64,000 bases of DNA, taken from JAWKMZ01 sp041391965. Its GTDB lineage: Bacteria > Bacteroidota > Bacteroidia > Flavobacteriales > Flavobacteriaceae. The DNA is taken from the NCBI GenBank assembly GCA_041391965.1, contig JAWKMZ010000004.1:300092-364091 (forward strand), given 5' to 3'. The notes below the pieces were generated by a model. The model was not told the origin of the DNA. It worked only from the letters and a program-made list of their open reading frames with translations, and did not search any database. Within the stretch, counting starts at the first letter, position 1, and each line of letters starts with the position of its first letter. Below are positions 7,559 to 15,077 of the stretch, piece by piece. The position numbers were made by a program, and so were the translations under genes.

Positions 7559-7909
7559 TTAGCTTCTTTTTTCTTTGATTCTTGCTTTTTTACCAGTAAG
7601 ACCTCTAAAGTAGTATATTCTTGCACGTCTAACTTTACCTCTTTTATTCACTTCAATTTTTTGAAGTGCTGGTAAGTTAATAGGAAAAATACGCTCAACA
7701 CCTACAGTTCCAGACATTTTGCGGATAGTAAAAGTTTCTGAACTACCAGATCCTTTACGTTGTAGCACAACACCTTTAAAAAACTGAGTACGTACTTTTT
7801 CACCTTCTCTAATTTCATAATACACAGTAATTGTGTCTCCAGCTCCAAATTCTGGCAACTCTTTTTTTGTTACAAACTCGTCTTGTACAAATTTTACTAA
7901 AGAATTCAT
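7559..7909 (-). CDS. rplS: 50S ribosomal protein L19
   Basis: A 116-residue protein of the usual L19 length. It contains the family core: the GDTITVYYEIREGEKVRTQ strand region, the FKGVVLQRKGSG loop, FTIRKMSGTVGVERIFPI, and a basic C-terminus with KRGKVRRARIYYFRGL. L19 sits at the 30S/50S interface of the ribosome. The gene lies downstream of trmD on the same strand, the standard bacterial neighbourhood (in enterobacteria rpsP-rimM-trmD-rplS), but here it has its own promoter (7985-7992) and a structured 5' leader, so it can be expressed at ribosomal-protein levels independently of trmD. Call is firm. Confidence 0.97.
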   Translation of the reverse strand: MNSLVKFVQDEFVTKKELPEFGAGDTITVYYEIREGEKVRTQFFKGVVLQRKGSGSSETFTIRKMSGTVGVERIFPINLPALQKIEVNKRGKVRRARIYYFRGLTGKKARIKEKRS

Positions 7910-7911
7910 TT

Positions 7912-7984
7912 TTCTATATTTTTAAAAAGATTGATTCAAACCAACATTCACGTACATCGCCAGAGGTTAATCTGAAATTGGCTG
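7912..7984 (-). promoter_or_regulatory. Candidate L19 ribosomal-protein leader (5'UTR of rplS)
   Basis: The region between the rplS promoter and its ATG is a roughly 70-nt leader. On the minus strand it contains AGATT-AACC pairing with GGTT and a downstream AATCT, closing a structured loop that contains CTGGCGATGTACGTGAA. Autoregulatory L19 leaders are reported in Flavobacteria as well as in Firmicutes. Position, length and the compensable stem fit; I could not align it to the published model. Confidence 0.5.
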
Positions 7985-8014
7985 CAAAGATAATTAATAA
8001 TTACTAATGAACAA
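7985..8014 (-). promoter_or_regulatory. rplS promoter
   Basis: On the minus strand TATCTTTG (7985-7992) is the -7 box and TTG (8012-8014) is the -33 element, separated by 19 nt, a near-ideal Bacteroidota promoter. The upstream part overlaps an AT-rich short-repeat region (about 7993-8031) just after the trmD stop. Confidence 0.7.
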
Positions 8015-8031
8015 TTAATAATGAATAATTT

Positions 8032-8709
8032 TTAATCGTTCAATAAATCGGGTCGTCGCTCTTTAGTACGTTGGTAGGCTTGGTCTTCGCGCCATTTTTC
8101 AATATGAGCAAAATGACCACTAAATAATATTTCTGGTACTTTTAATCCTTTGTATTCTCTTGGCTTGGTGTAAATTGGTGGTGCCAATAAGTTGTCTTGA
8201 AACGAATCAGTCAATGCCGATGTTTCATTACCCAAAACGCCAGGAATTAAACGGATGACTGCATCGCATAAAACTGCTGCACCAAGTTCGCCACCAGACA
8301 GCACAAAATCGCCAATTGAGATTTCGCGTGTAATTAACAAATCGCGAACACGTTGGTCAACACCTTTATAATGGCCACAAAGAATGATGATATTTTCTTT
8401 TAAAGAGAGTTGATTAGCAATACTTTGATTAAGCGTTTCACCATCTGGAGTCATATAAATAATGTCGTCATAATTTCGTTCAGATTTCAATTTTGAAATA
8501 CATTTATCAATAGGTTCAATCATCATCACCATACCAGCACCTCCACCAAATTGTGTGTCGTCCACAGATTTGTAATTGTCAGTAGTATAATCTCTTAAGT
8601 TGTGAAAATGGACTTCTACCAAATTAGCTTCAATAGCACGTTTTAAAATAGAAGCTTCAAAAGGACTTTTGAGTAGTTGCGGTAAAACTGTAATAATATC
8701 TATGCGCAT
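8032..8709 (-). CDS. trmD: tRNA (guanine37-N1)-methyltransferase
   Basis: A SPOUT-class enzyme that methylates N1 of G37 in tRNAs that read CNN codons, preventing +1 frameshifting. The open frame begins at 8754, but the family N-terminus MRIDIITVLPQLL starts at the ATG at 8709, giving 226 residues, the normal TrmD length. Visible motifs are the trefoil-knot segments: QFGGGAGMVMMIEPI, LCGHYKGVDQRV, EISIGDFVLSGGELGAAV and IPGVLGNETS. The last 25 residues hold the C-terminal domain residues HIEKWREDQAYQRT. A CATCTTTG sequence just upstream of 8709 resembles a -7 box with one mismatch. It precedes rplS on the same strand. Call is firm. Confidence 0.96.
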   Translation of the reverse strand: MRIDIITVLPQLLKSPFEASILKRAIEANLVEVHFHNLRDYTTDNYKSVDDTQFGGGAGMVMMIEPIDKCISKLKSERNYDDIIYMTPDGETLNQSIANQLSLKENIIILCGHYKGVDQRVRDLLITREISIGDFVLSGGELGAAVLCDAVIRLIPGVLGNETSALTDSFQDNLLAPPIYTKPREYKGLKVPEILFSGHFAHIEKWREDQAYQRTKERRPDLLND

Positions 8710-8796
8710 TGCCAATAAGTATGAATTGCAAAGATGCGAAAAAAAATTCTGCAATGGCTATTTGCAGACTTTTTGAATATCAATTTATAGGGTTAA

Positions 8797-9411
8797 TTAT
8801 CCGTTTTTTTGCTTGTTGATTTCGTCTTGCAGTTGACGTCTTACTTTCTGTTCGCGTTCTAAAGCATTGCGTCTGTGTTCTTCAAACTCTTCTTCGGTTT
8901 CTGCTAATACTTTTTTGGCTTGTTTAGTAATGGTATTACTGTTTTTAAATTTGAAAACAAATAAGATAAACAAAGCAAGTAATGCTGCAATAATGCTCCA
9001 CATTAAAGCATTGTAGCCAGTTTTACTCATTTGTAAGCCAAATAAAGCCATACTGTCTTTTTCTTTATTAGTAGTATCTAAAGTGGCTTGTGTGTTGCTT
9101 AAATTACTTTTTAGAGTAGCGATTTCTTTTGCCTGACTATCAACTACATTTTTAGTTTCCAACAAGTTTTTTTCAATAGCTTTAAGAGAATCCATAGTGT
9201 GTGCTTTTAAAGCATATAACCATGTTTTTTTTACCACTTTATAGTCTTGGTAATTATTAGAGCGCTGAATGACATATTCAAACTGATTGTCAACAGAACC
9301 TTCTGTTAACGAGAGTTTGTCTTCATCATCATTGGAGTTGTCTTGAGCGTATGTTGTAGAAAAAATCAGGAGTGAAGCGAAAATAAAAAATAAGGTTTTA
9401 ATTGAGTGCAT
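8797..9411 (-). CDS. Secreted or membrane coiled-coil protein of unknown function
   Basis: A 204-residue protein. Residues 1-22 are a signal peptide (IFASLLIFSTTYAQ). Residues about 25-70 hold an acidic segment and an aromatic conserved stretch (NNYQDYKVVKKTWLYALK). Residues about 72-122 form a predicted coiled coil, residues about 130-152 a membrane helix (MWSIIAALLALFILFVFKF), and residues 158-204 a second highly charged coiled coil in the cytoplasm. In public annotations relatives are often mislabelled as tRNA methyltransferase because they neighbour trmD; nothing in the sequence supports that. The topology (periplasmic coil, one membrane pass, cytoplasmic coil) suggests a scaffold or sensor. 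It sits between the gap terminator and trmD, likely co-transcribed with trmD. Confidence 0.8.
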   Translation of the reverse strand: MHSIKTLFFIFASLLIFSTTYAQDNSNDDEDKLSLTEGSVDNQFEYVIQRSNNYQDYKVVKKTWLYALKAHTMDSLKAIEKNLLETKNVVDSQAKEIATLKSNLSNTQATLDTTNKEKDSMALFGLQMSKTGYNALMWSIIAALLALFILFVFKFKNSNTITKQAKKVLAETEEEFEEHRRNALEREQKVRRQLQDEINKQKNG

Positions 9412-9487
9412 TAGGTTTGTTTTTTCGGATGTGGTTAATTTTTGAACAAGATAAAAAATTATGTAGATGTTTACTAATATTTAAAAC

Positions 9488-9513
9488 AATAGCCTCATTT
9501 TTATGAGGCTATT
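9488..9513 (-). terminator. Intrinsic terminator downstream of the GAPDH gene
   Basis: Stem AATAGCCTCAT / ATGAGGCTATT with a four-base loop; the minus-strand read-out continues into a T-rich tract. It separates the GAPDH gene from the coiled-coil protein gene. Confidence 0.8.
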
Positions 9514-9552
9514 TTATATACGACTGTAAATTAAATTTAGATGTTTAAACGA

Positions 9553-11001
9553 TTAATAATAGGTAAATCGTCTTACTTTAGAGATGTATTTGGCTAATCT
9601 AATTACTTGATTGCTATAGCCATACTCATTATCGTACCAAATGTATAAAATAGCATTTTTACCATCGGCTCTTACAATGGTAGCTTTGCTATCATAAATG
9701 GAAGGTGCCGAACTGCCTACAATATCACTCGACACTAATTCATCACTCATCTCATATTTTATTTGCTCAACAAGATTGCCTTCTAAAGCATATTTTTTCA
9801 TGATGGTGTTGATGCCTTCAACTGAGGTAGGTTTTTCTAACTCTAAATTTAAAATTGCCAATGATCCGTTTGGAACAGGTACTCTTATGGCATTTGATGT
9901 TAGTTTACCTTCTAAAGATGGTAATGCTTTTGCAACAGCTGCACCAGCACCAGTTTCGGTAATGACCATATTTAGTCCTGCAGCACGACCTCGTCTATAT
10001 TTTTTATGAAAATTATCAACTAAATTTTGGTCATTAGTGTATGCGTGAATGGTTTCTAAATGTCCAAATTTTACACCAAATGTATCTTCAACAGCTTTTA
10101 AAACAGGTGTAATGGCATTAGTTGTGCATGAAGCAGCTGAGAATATTTGAGTTTTATCAGGGTCATAATCTAAATGATTGACACCATGAACAATATTAGG
10201 AATGCCTTTTCCTGGTGCTGTAAATAAGACTTTATCAACTCCTTTAGAAGTTAAATGTCTGCTCAAAGCGTCTTTATCTCTAAATACTCCAGTATTGTCA
10301 ATTACTAAAGCGTCTTTAATACCATATTTGGTATAGTCAATCTCTTCTGGTGCATTGGCTGAAATCATATTAACGGTTGTTCCGTTGATAATTAAAGCGC
10401 TATTTTTTAAATCGGTTGCAACAGTTCCTGAAAAATCGCCATGAACCGAATCATTTCTTAATAAAGAGGCTCTTTTTTCTAAAACGGTTTGATTGATTTC
10501 GCCACGTGTAACAATAGCTCTCAAACGTAATTGATTGCCTTTACCTGTTTTGGTCATCAATTCTCTGGCAACTAAACGACCAATACGTCCAAAGCCATAA
10601 AGCACGACATCTTTTGGTTTGATGCTTTCGTATTTGGAAGCATCTCTTAGTTTGTCAGCCACAAAAGCAGTTGCATTGCTGTGTTTCTGGTCTTCTAAAT
10701 GGTACTCATAAGTTAGTTTTCCAATGTCTAATTTTGCAGGCGGAATGTCTAAAGTTTTGATAGCTTGGGCAATTTCGACAGAATCAAAAATGGAGATTGG
10801 TTTTTGTACAAATTCGCCAGCATATTCGTGCAAATTCAAGATTTCACTAACATTTCTGTCAATTAGCTGATTTCTAAAAATGACCAATTCAATAGATCTG
10901 TCATACCATAAATCGCTTACAATTTTAATAAATTCTACTGTAGCTCTTCGCCTGTCTGCCTGAAAAGCCAATTCGTTTTCATAAGTTCCGTTCAAACTCA
11001 T
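9553..11001 (-). CDS. gap: Glyceraldehyde-3-phosphate dehydrogenase with long N-terminal extension
   Basis: A 482-residue protein; ordinary GAPDH is about 335. Residues 1-125 are an extra N-terminal, mainly helical region. From residue 131 the standard enzyme follows: the NAD-binding GFGRIGR (136-142), the catalytic SAASCTTN with Cys292, and the general base His319 in HAYTNDQN. It interconverts glyceraldehyde-3-phosphate and 1,3-bisphosphoglycerate in glycolysis/gluconeogenesis. Long GAPDHs of this kind occur widely in Bacteroidota next to a normal-length GAPDH elsewhere in the genome and may serve gluconeogenesis; that assignment is inference. The gene is monocistronic, with its own -7 box (TACTTTTG at 11042-11049) and a terminator at 9488-9513. 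Confidence 0.93.
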   Translation of the reverse strand: MSLNGTYENELAFQADRRRATVEFIKIVSDLWYDRSIELVIFRNQLIDRNVSEILNLHEYAGEFVQKPISIFDSVEIAQAIKTLDIPPAKLDIGKLTYEYHLEDQKHSNATAFVADKLRDASKYESIKPKDVVLYGFGRIGRLVARELMTKTGKGNQLRLRAIVTRGEINQTVLEKRASLLRNDSVHGDFSGTVATDLKNSALIINGTTVNMISANAPEEIDYTKYGIKDALVIDNTGVFRDKDALSRHLTSKGVDKVLFTAPGKGIPNIVHGVNHLDYDPDKTQIFSAASCTTNAITPVLKAVEDTFGVKFGHLETIHAYTNDQNLVDNFHKKYRRGRAAGLNMVITETGAGAAVAKALPSLEGKLTSNAIRVPVPNGSLAILNLELEKPTSVEGINTIMKKYALEGNLVEQIKYEMSDELVSSDIVGSSAPSIYDSKATIVRADGKNAILYIWYDNEYGYSNQVIRLAKYISKVRRFTYY

Positions 11002-11041
11002 TGTGTTAAGGTTTAGTGTGTTGTTGTGTTTAAATTTTTTG

Positions 11042-11049
11042 CAAAAGTA
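11042..11049 (-). promoter_or_regulatory. TAnnTTTG promoter box of the GAPDH gene
   Basis: Minus-strand TACTTTTG, 40 nt upstream of the ATG at 11001. No well-placed -33 TTG was found. Confidence 0.45.
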
Positions 11050-11090
11050 ATATATTTCAAACGTTTTCGTGATCTTTTTTAAAAAATAAA

Positions 11091-11124
11091 AAACCCTTTA
11101 ACATTAATATTTGTTAAAGGGTTT
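11091..11124 (-). terminator. Intrinsic terminator downstream of the HtrA protease gene
   Basis: Perfect 13-bp stem AAACCCTTTAACA / TGTTAAAGGGTTT with an 8-nt loop; the minus-strand transcript continues into a T-rich run. Confidence 0.85.
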
Positions 11125-11146
11125 TCTTTACTAAGAAGGACGCTAA

Positions 11147-12559
11147 TTATCTAAAAATGAAGTTCTCTTTTTGTCCATTTTTGTTGATAACAGTAATCTT
11201 TCTTAGATTGCCCTCAACATTGTCCCCAAATTTTTGTTTTAATTGTATAATGTCGTCCACACTTTTGATAGGTTCATCATTAATATCTGTAATAATGTAT
11301 CCTGTATTGATGCCTAAATTTTTATAAAGTTGATAGTTTTGATTTTTGGTAACCATAACACCATTTTTAATACCATTTTCTTTTTTGACATTGCTTGGTA
11401 TGTTTCTAAGTTCCATATCTAAAAAGTTGACACTCATAATTTCACTTTTAGACAGTGTTACAGGAATCACTTTTTCTGAGCCATCTCTTGATAGGGTAAT
11501 TTGCACCACATCATTTGGGCTTTTAGTTTTAAGGTAACCGCTCAAATCGGCAAATTTTGTTATTTGTATGTTATCTACTTTTTTGATGACGTCACCAGTT
11601 TTTATGCCAGCTTTTGCAGCACCAGAATTGTCTTCAACACTATTTACATAAAAACCTTCAGTATCATTCACTTTTAATTCTTCGGCAGATTTACTGTTGA
11701 GTTCGCCGCCAGTAACTCCTAAAACGCCATTTTGTACATTGCCAAATTCCATAATATCTTCTACTACTTTTCTGGCAATATTGCTTGGCACTGCAAACGA
11801 ATAACCAATATATGAGCCTGTTTGTGATGTGATGGCTGTGTTGATACCAATAAGTTCGCCATTGGTGTTTACCAAAGCACCGCCAGAATTTCCTGGATTG
11901 ACAGCTGCATCTGTTTGAATAAACGATTGCGCATTAACACCAGACAAATCTCTTGATTTTGCACTGATTATGCCAGCAGTAACAGTTGAAGTTAAATTAA
12001 ACGGATTACCAACAGCCAAAACCCATTCGCCAACTTTAGTTTGATCAGAATCTCCAAAGGTTTCAAAAGGCAAATCTTCATCGGCATCTATTTTTAAAAG
12101 CGCAATGTCTGTTTTTTCATCAGTACCAACCAAATTGGCATTGTATATTTTGTTGTCGTTTAGGGTTACTTCTATTTGTTGAGCACCATCAATAACATGG
12201 TTGTTGGTAATGATATAACCATCTGGCGAAATAATAACACCACTTCCTGTACCAATTTGTGCGCGTTCAGTGCTACGACCTAAAAATAAATCTTGCAAAC
12301 TCATAGGCGCTTTGCTGATACTTGTGTTTTTAACATGTACAACTGCATGTACAGCATTTTCTGCAGCTACTGTTAAATCAGGAGCATTAGCTGCTGCGTA
12401 TAAATTATTAGAAGTATTGCTTGTTGGAAAATAGGTTGGATTGGTAGCTGTTGATGCCACTGTTAGCTTACTGTCTTTCTCAATAAAAACTTTGTAAGCT
12501 GATAATGTTAGGATGCCACCTAATGCGGATGCTAAAACCAGAGTTAAAATCTTTTTCAT
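11147..12559 (-). CDS. htrA: Periplasmic serine protease of the DegP/DegQ (HtrA) family
   Basis: A 470-residue trypsin-like protease and chaperone for misfolded envelope proteins. Residues 1-24 form a signal peptide or anchor. The protease domain spans about 65-275 with the full triad: His121 (ITNNHVIDG), Asp151 (EKTDIALLKI) and Ser225 (NPGNSGGAL). The first PDZ domain is about 280-375 (GFYVNSVEDNSGAAKAGIKTGD), the second about 385-470 and more divergent. Two PDZ domains and the LQDLFLGRS loop region fit the Do family. It is divergent from dapF across 173 bp. That gap carries four TTAACG motifs, which may be regulatory sites for stress control. A strong terminator follows at 11091-11124. Confidence 0.95.
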   Translation of the reverse strand: MKKILTLVLASALGGILTLSAYKVFIEKDSKLTVASTATNPTYFPTSNTSNNLYAAANAPDLTVAAENAVHAVVHVKNTSISKAPMSLQDLFLGRSTERAQIGTGSGVIISPDGYIITNNHVIDGAQQIEVTLNDNKIYNANLVGTDEKTDIALLKIDADEDLPFETFGDSDQTKVGEWVLAVGNPFNLTSTVTAGIISAKSRDLSGVNAQSFIQTDAAVNPGNSGGALVNTNGELIGINTAITSQTGSYIGYSFAVPSNIARKVVEDIMEFGNVQNGVLGVTGGELNSKSAEELKVNDTEGFYVNSVEDNSGAAKAGIKTGDVIKKVDNIQITKFADLSGYLKTKSPNDVVQITLSRDGSEKVIPVTLSKSEIMSVNFLDMELRNIPSNVKKENGIKNGVMVTKNQNYQLYKNLGINTGYIITDINDEPIKSVDDIIQLKQKFGDNVEGNLRKITVINKNGQKENFIFR

Positions 12560-12610
12560 TGGATATAAAATTTAAAATTGTTTGCTTAAAATGAAGGACT
12601 AATAAAAAAA

Positions 12611-12681
12611 TTAACGATTAAAATTAATTATTTATTGAGTTGTTAATTCGGTTTTAACGATTTTTAACGTCAACTTTAACG
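12611..12681. promoter_or_regulatory. Cluster of four TTAACG motifs between htrA and dapF
   Basis: TTAACG begins at 12611, 12654, 12664 and 12676. The last three lie about 10-12 nt apart, on one face of the helix, as expected for a tandem DNA-binding site. Similar pairs precede genes at 28322, 41812 and 46016. The binding protein is unknown. Confidence 0.4.
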
Positions 12682-12716
12682 CCTATTTAACACTCAAAAA
12701 TACCAGCTATTATTCC

Positions 12717-12724
12717 TATATTTG
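12717..12724 (+). promoter_or_regulatory. TAnnTTTG promoter box of dapF
   Basis: TATATTTG ends only 8 nt before the dapF ATG at 12733, so the transcript should be leaderless or nearly so. No clear -33 TTG is seen. Confidence 0.6.
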
Positions 12725-12732
12725 CCAACAGT

Positions 12733-13506
12733 ATGAGACTTACTTTTTATAAATATCAAGGTACAGGAAATGATTTTGTGATGATTGACAATCGTCAGCA
12801 AACATTTGATAAAAAAGACACCAAACAAATTGCGTTTTTATGTGACAGACGTTTTGGTATTGGTGCTGATGGTTTGATTTTGCTCGAAAGTCATGATACT
12901 TTAGACTTTAAAATGGTGTATTACAATGCTGACGGAAACGAAAGTTCTATGTGTGGCAATGGAGGACGCTGTATTACTGCTTTTGCAAAACACCTCAAAA
13001 TTATTGATACCAAAGCTACTTTTGAAGCTATTGATGGTTTGCATCACGCTATCATTGAAAATGGTTTTGTAAAACTTCAGATGCAAGATGTTCTAAAACT
13101 CGAAAATCATGGCACTCATATATTTTTAAATACAGGTTCGCCTCACCATGTACAAATGGAAACTAACTTAAATCATTTGGATGTCAAAACAATTGGTGCC
13201 AAAATACGTTATGGAACTCCTTATAATAAACAAGGTAGCAATGTGAATTTTGTCACTAAAATTTCGGATAGCATTTTTGCAGTAAGAACTTATGAGCGTG
13301 GTGTAGAAGATGAAACCTTGTCCTGTGGAACTGGAGTTACAGCAGTTGCTTTGGCAATGCACTATATTGGTGAAACTGAAAAAAATCTATTGACTTTGAA
13401 TGTAGAAGGAGGTACTTTGCAAGTCTCTTTTGAAAAAGTGGATGATGGTTATAAAAATATTTGGTTGATTGGTCCAGCAACGTTAGTATTTAAAGGCGAA
13501 TTTTAA
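12733..13506 (+). CDS. dapF: Diaminopimelate epimerase
   Basis: A 257-residue PLP-independent epimerase converting LL- to meso-diaminopimelate, the last step before lysine and a direct precursor of peptidoglycan. Both catalytic cysteines are present: Cys74 in NESSMCGNGGRC and Cys198 in ETLSCGTG. Other family motifs are KYQGTGNDFVMID at the N-terminus and RRFGIGADGLILL. The stop codon overlaps the start of the next gene (TAATG), so dapF is translationally coupled to the GNAT gene and, beyond it, mltG, giving a cell-wall-related operon. The promoter box at 12717-12724 is 8 nt away, supporting this ATG as the true start. dapA of the same pathway lies at 31.4 kb. Confidence 0.97.
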   Translation: MRLTFYKYQGTGNDFVMIDNRQQTFDKKDTKQIAFLCDRRFGIGADGLILLESHDTLDFKMVYYNADGNESSMCGNGGRCITAFAKHLKIIDTKATFEAIDGLHHAIIENGFVKLQMQDVLKLENHGTHIFLNTGSPHHVQMETNLNHLDVKTIGAKIRYGTPYNKQGSNVNFVTKISDSIFAVRTYERGVEDETLSCGTGVTAVALAMHYIGETEKNLLTLNVEGGTLQVSFEKVDDGYKNIWLIGPATLVFKGEF

Positions 13507-14030
13507 TGATAACGCTAAAAGGGAAACATATCTATTTAAGAGCTTTAGAGCCTGAAGACCTTGATTTTATTCATGCCATTGAAAATGATGAATCTATTTG
13601 GGAAATCAGCAACACACAAACACCTTATTCAAAGTTTTTAATCCAACAATATTTAGAGCATTCACACAAAGATATTTTTGAAGTAAAACAATTGCGTTTG
13701 GTTATTTCTACTTTTGATGAAGAGTCTTTAGGAATGATAGATTTGTTTGATTTTGATTTTAAAAACAGTCGTGCAGGTATTGGAATTTTGGTAAAAGAAA
13801 CAAGCAATAGACAAAAAGGATATGGTCGTGAGGCTCTGCAATTGCTCATTAATTATAGTTTTTTGCACCTTAATTTGCATCAATTATATTGCAATATTTC
13901 TGAAGACAATGCAGCAAGTATCAAATTGTTTACCAATCAAGGATTTGAAAAAATTGGATTAAAAAAAGACTGGATTTATAGTAATAAAACTTATAAAAAC
14001 GAGTTTCTTTTTCAACTTATAAATAGCTAA
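13506..14030 (+). CDS. GNAT family N-acetyltransferase
   Basis: A 174-residue acetyltransferase of the RimJ/SpeG-like GNAT branch. The fold is recognisable from the opening LKGKHIYLRALEPEDLDFIH, the central beta strands with LGMIDLFDFDFKNSRAGIGI, the acetyl-CoA pyrophosphate loop region RQKGYGREAL, and the C-terminal NISEDNAASIKLFTNQGFEKIG. The substrate cannot be told from sequence; relatives acetylate ribosomal protein N-termini, polyamines or antibiotics. It sits between dapF (1-nt overlap) and mltG (adjacent, TAA followed directly by ATG), so it is in the middle of a cell-wall operon and the three are surely co-expressed. Relation to wall metabolism is inference from position only. Confidence 0.9.
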   Translation: MITLKGKHIYLRALEPEDLDFIHAIENDESIWEISNTQTPYSKFLIQQYLEHSHKDIFEVKQLRLVISTFDEESLGMIDLFDFDFKNSRAGIGILVKETSNRQKGYGREALQLLINYSFLHLNLHQLYCNISEDNAASIKLFTNQGFEKIGLKKDWIYSNKTYKNEFLFQLINS

Positions 14031-15074
14031 ATGTATTTCAAAAAAATAATTTTGGCCATTTTGGTCATTGGTTTAATTATTGTTGGTTTTGTATCTTACA
14101 AAGTTTATCACACAATGTTTGTGTCTAACACAGCATTTAACAATGACAAGGCTTATATCTATATTCCAACCAATGCTACTTATAATGATGTTAGAGAGCA
14201 GTTGGAGCCTTTGCTTAAAGATATGTCCACTTTTGATGCGCTTGCTGTACAAAAAAAGTACACCACACATATAAAAGCTGGAAAATATGCTATTAAAAAA
14301 GGACTGAACAATAACGATATTATCAATTCTATTAGAAGCAATAACCTTCCTATAAAATTATCCTTTAACAATCAAGAAACTTTGGCAGATTTGGCTGGTC
14401 GTATTTCATCTCAAATAGAAGCTGATAGTTTATCACTTCTAAAAACAATGACCTCTCAAAAATTTTATAAAACGAATGGATTTAACTCAAAAACAGCTTT
14501 AGGAATGTACATTCCTAATAGTTATGAGTTTTTTTGGAACACTTCTGCAGAGCAATTTAGAGACAGAATGCTCAAAGAATACCATCGTTTTTGGAATGAA
14601 AATCGATTAAACAAAGCAAAAGCTATAGGGCTGACTCCTAATGAAATTACCACTTTAGCATCCATTGTTCAAAAAGAAACAGCAAAAACGGATGAACGAG
14701 CACGTGTTGCTGGCGTATATATTAACCGTTTAAAAGTGGGTATGCCATTGCAAGCAGATCCAACAGTTATTTTTGCAATTAAACAAAATTCTGGAAATTT
14801 TGAGCAAACCATCAAACGTGTGCTATATAAAGATTTAGAATTAGATTCGCCTTATAATACCTATAAATATGCTGGCTTGCCTCCAGGGTTAATTACTATG
14901 CCAGATATTTCCTCCATTGATGCTGTACTTAACTATGAAAAGCATGATTACTACTATTTTGTAGCAGATGTGAAACGTTTTGGCTATCATAAATTTGCAA
15001 AAACCCTTTCACAACATAATGTCAATAGACAAGAATATGTACGTTGGATTAACCAACAAGGAGTCAATAGATAA
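14031..15074 (+). CDS. mltG: Endolytic murein transglycosylase
   Basis: A 347-residue inner-membrane enzyme of the YceG/MltG family that cleaves nascent peptidoglycan glycan strands and so sets their length. Residues 5-25 are a membrane anchor. A LysM-like small domain follows (about 45-105), then the catalytic domain with IPNSYEFFWNT and the catalytic glutamate Glu216 in LASIVQKETA. The conserved RARVAGVYINRLKVGMPLQA and DSPYNTY-x-GLPPG regions are also present. The ATG follows the stop of the GNAT gene directly, giving the operon dapF-GNAT-mltG-DUF2279. Length and motifs are standard for Bacteroidota. Confidence 0.95.
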   Translation: MYFKKIILAILVIGLIIVGFVSYKVYHTMFVSNTAFNNDKAYIYIPTNATYNDVREQLEPLLKDMSTFDALAVQKKYTTHIKAGKYAIKKGLNNNDIINSIRSNNLPIKLSFNNQETLADLAGRISSQIEADSLSLLKTMTSQKFYKTNGFNSKTALGMYIPNSYEFFWNTSAEQFRDRMLKEYHRFWNENRLNKAKAIGLTPNEITTLASIVQKETAKTDERARVAGVYINRLKVGMPLQADPTVIFAIKQNSGNFEQTIKRVLYKDLELDSPYNTYKYAGLPPGLITMPDISSIDAVLNYEKHDYYYFVADVKRFGYHKFAKTLSQHNVNRQEYVRWINQQGVNR

Positions 15075-15077
15075 TTT

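Noticed and set aside
7993..8031. AT-rich AATTAATAATGAA-type tract as a mobile repeat
   Set aside because: It does look like short reiterated ATTAATAATGAA units, but in this AT-rich genome it cannot be told from ordinary spacer or promoter sequence.
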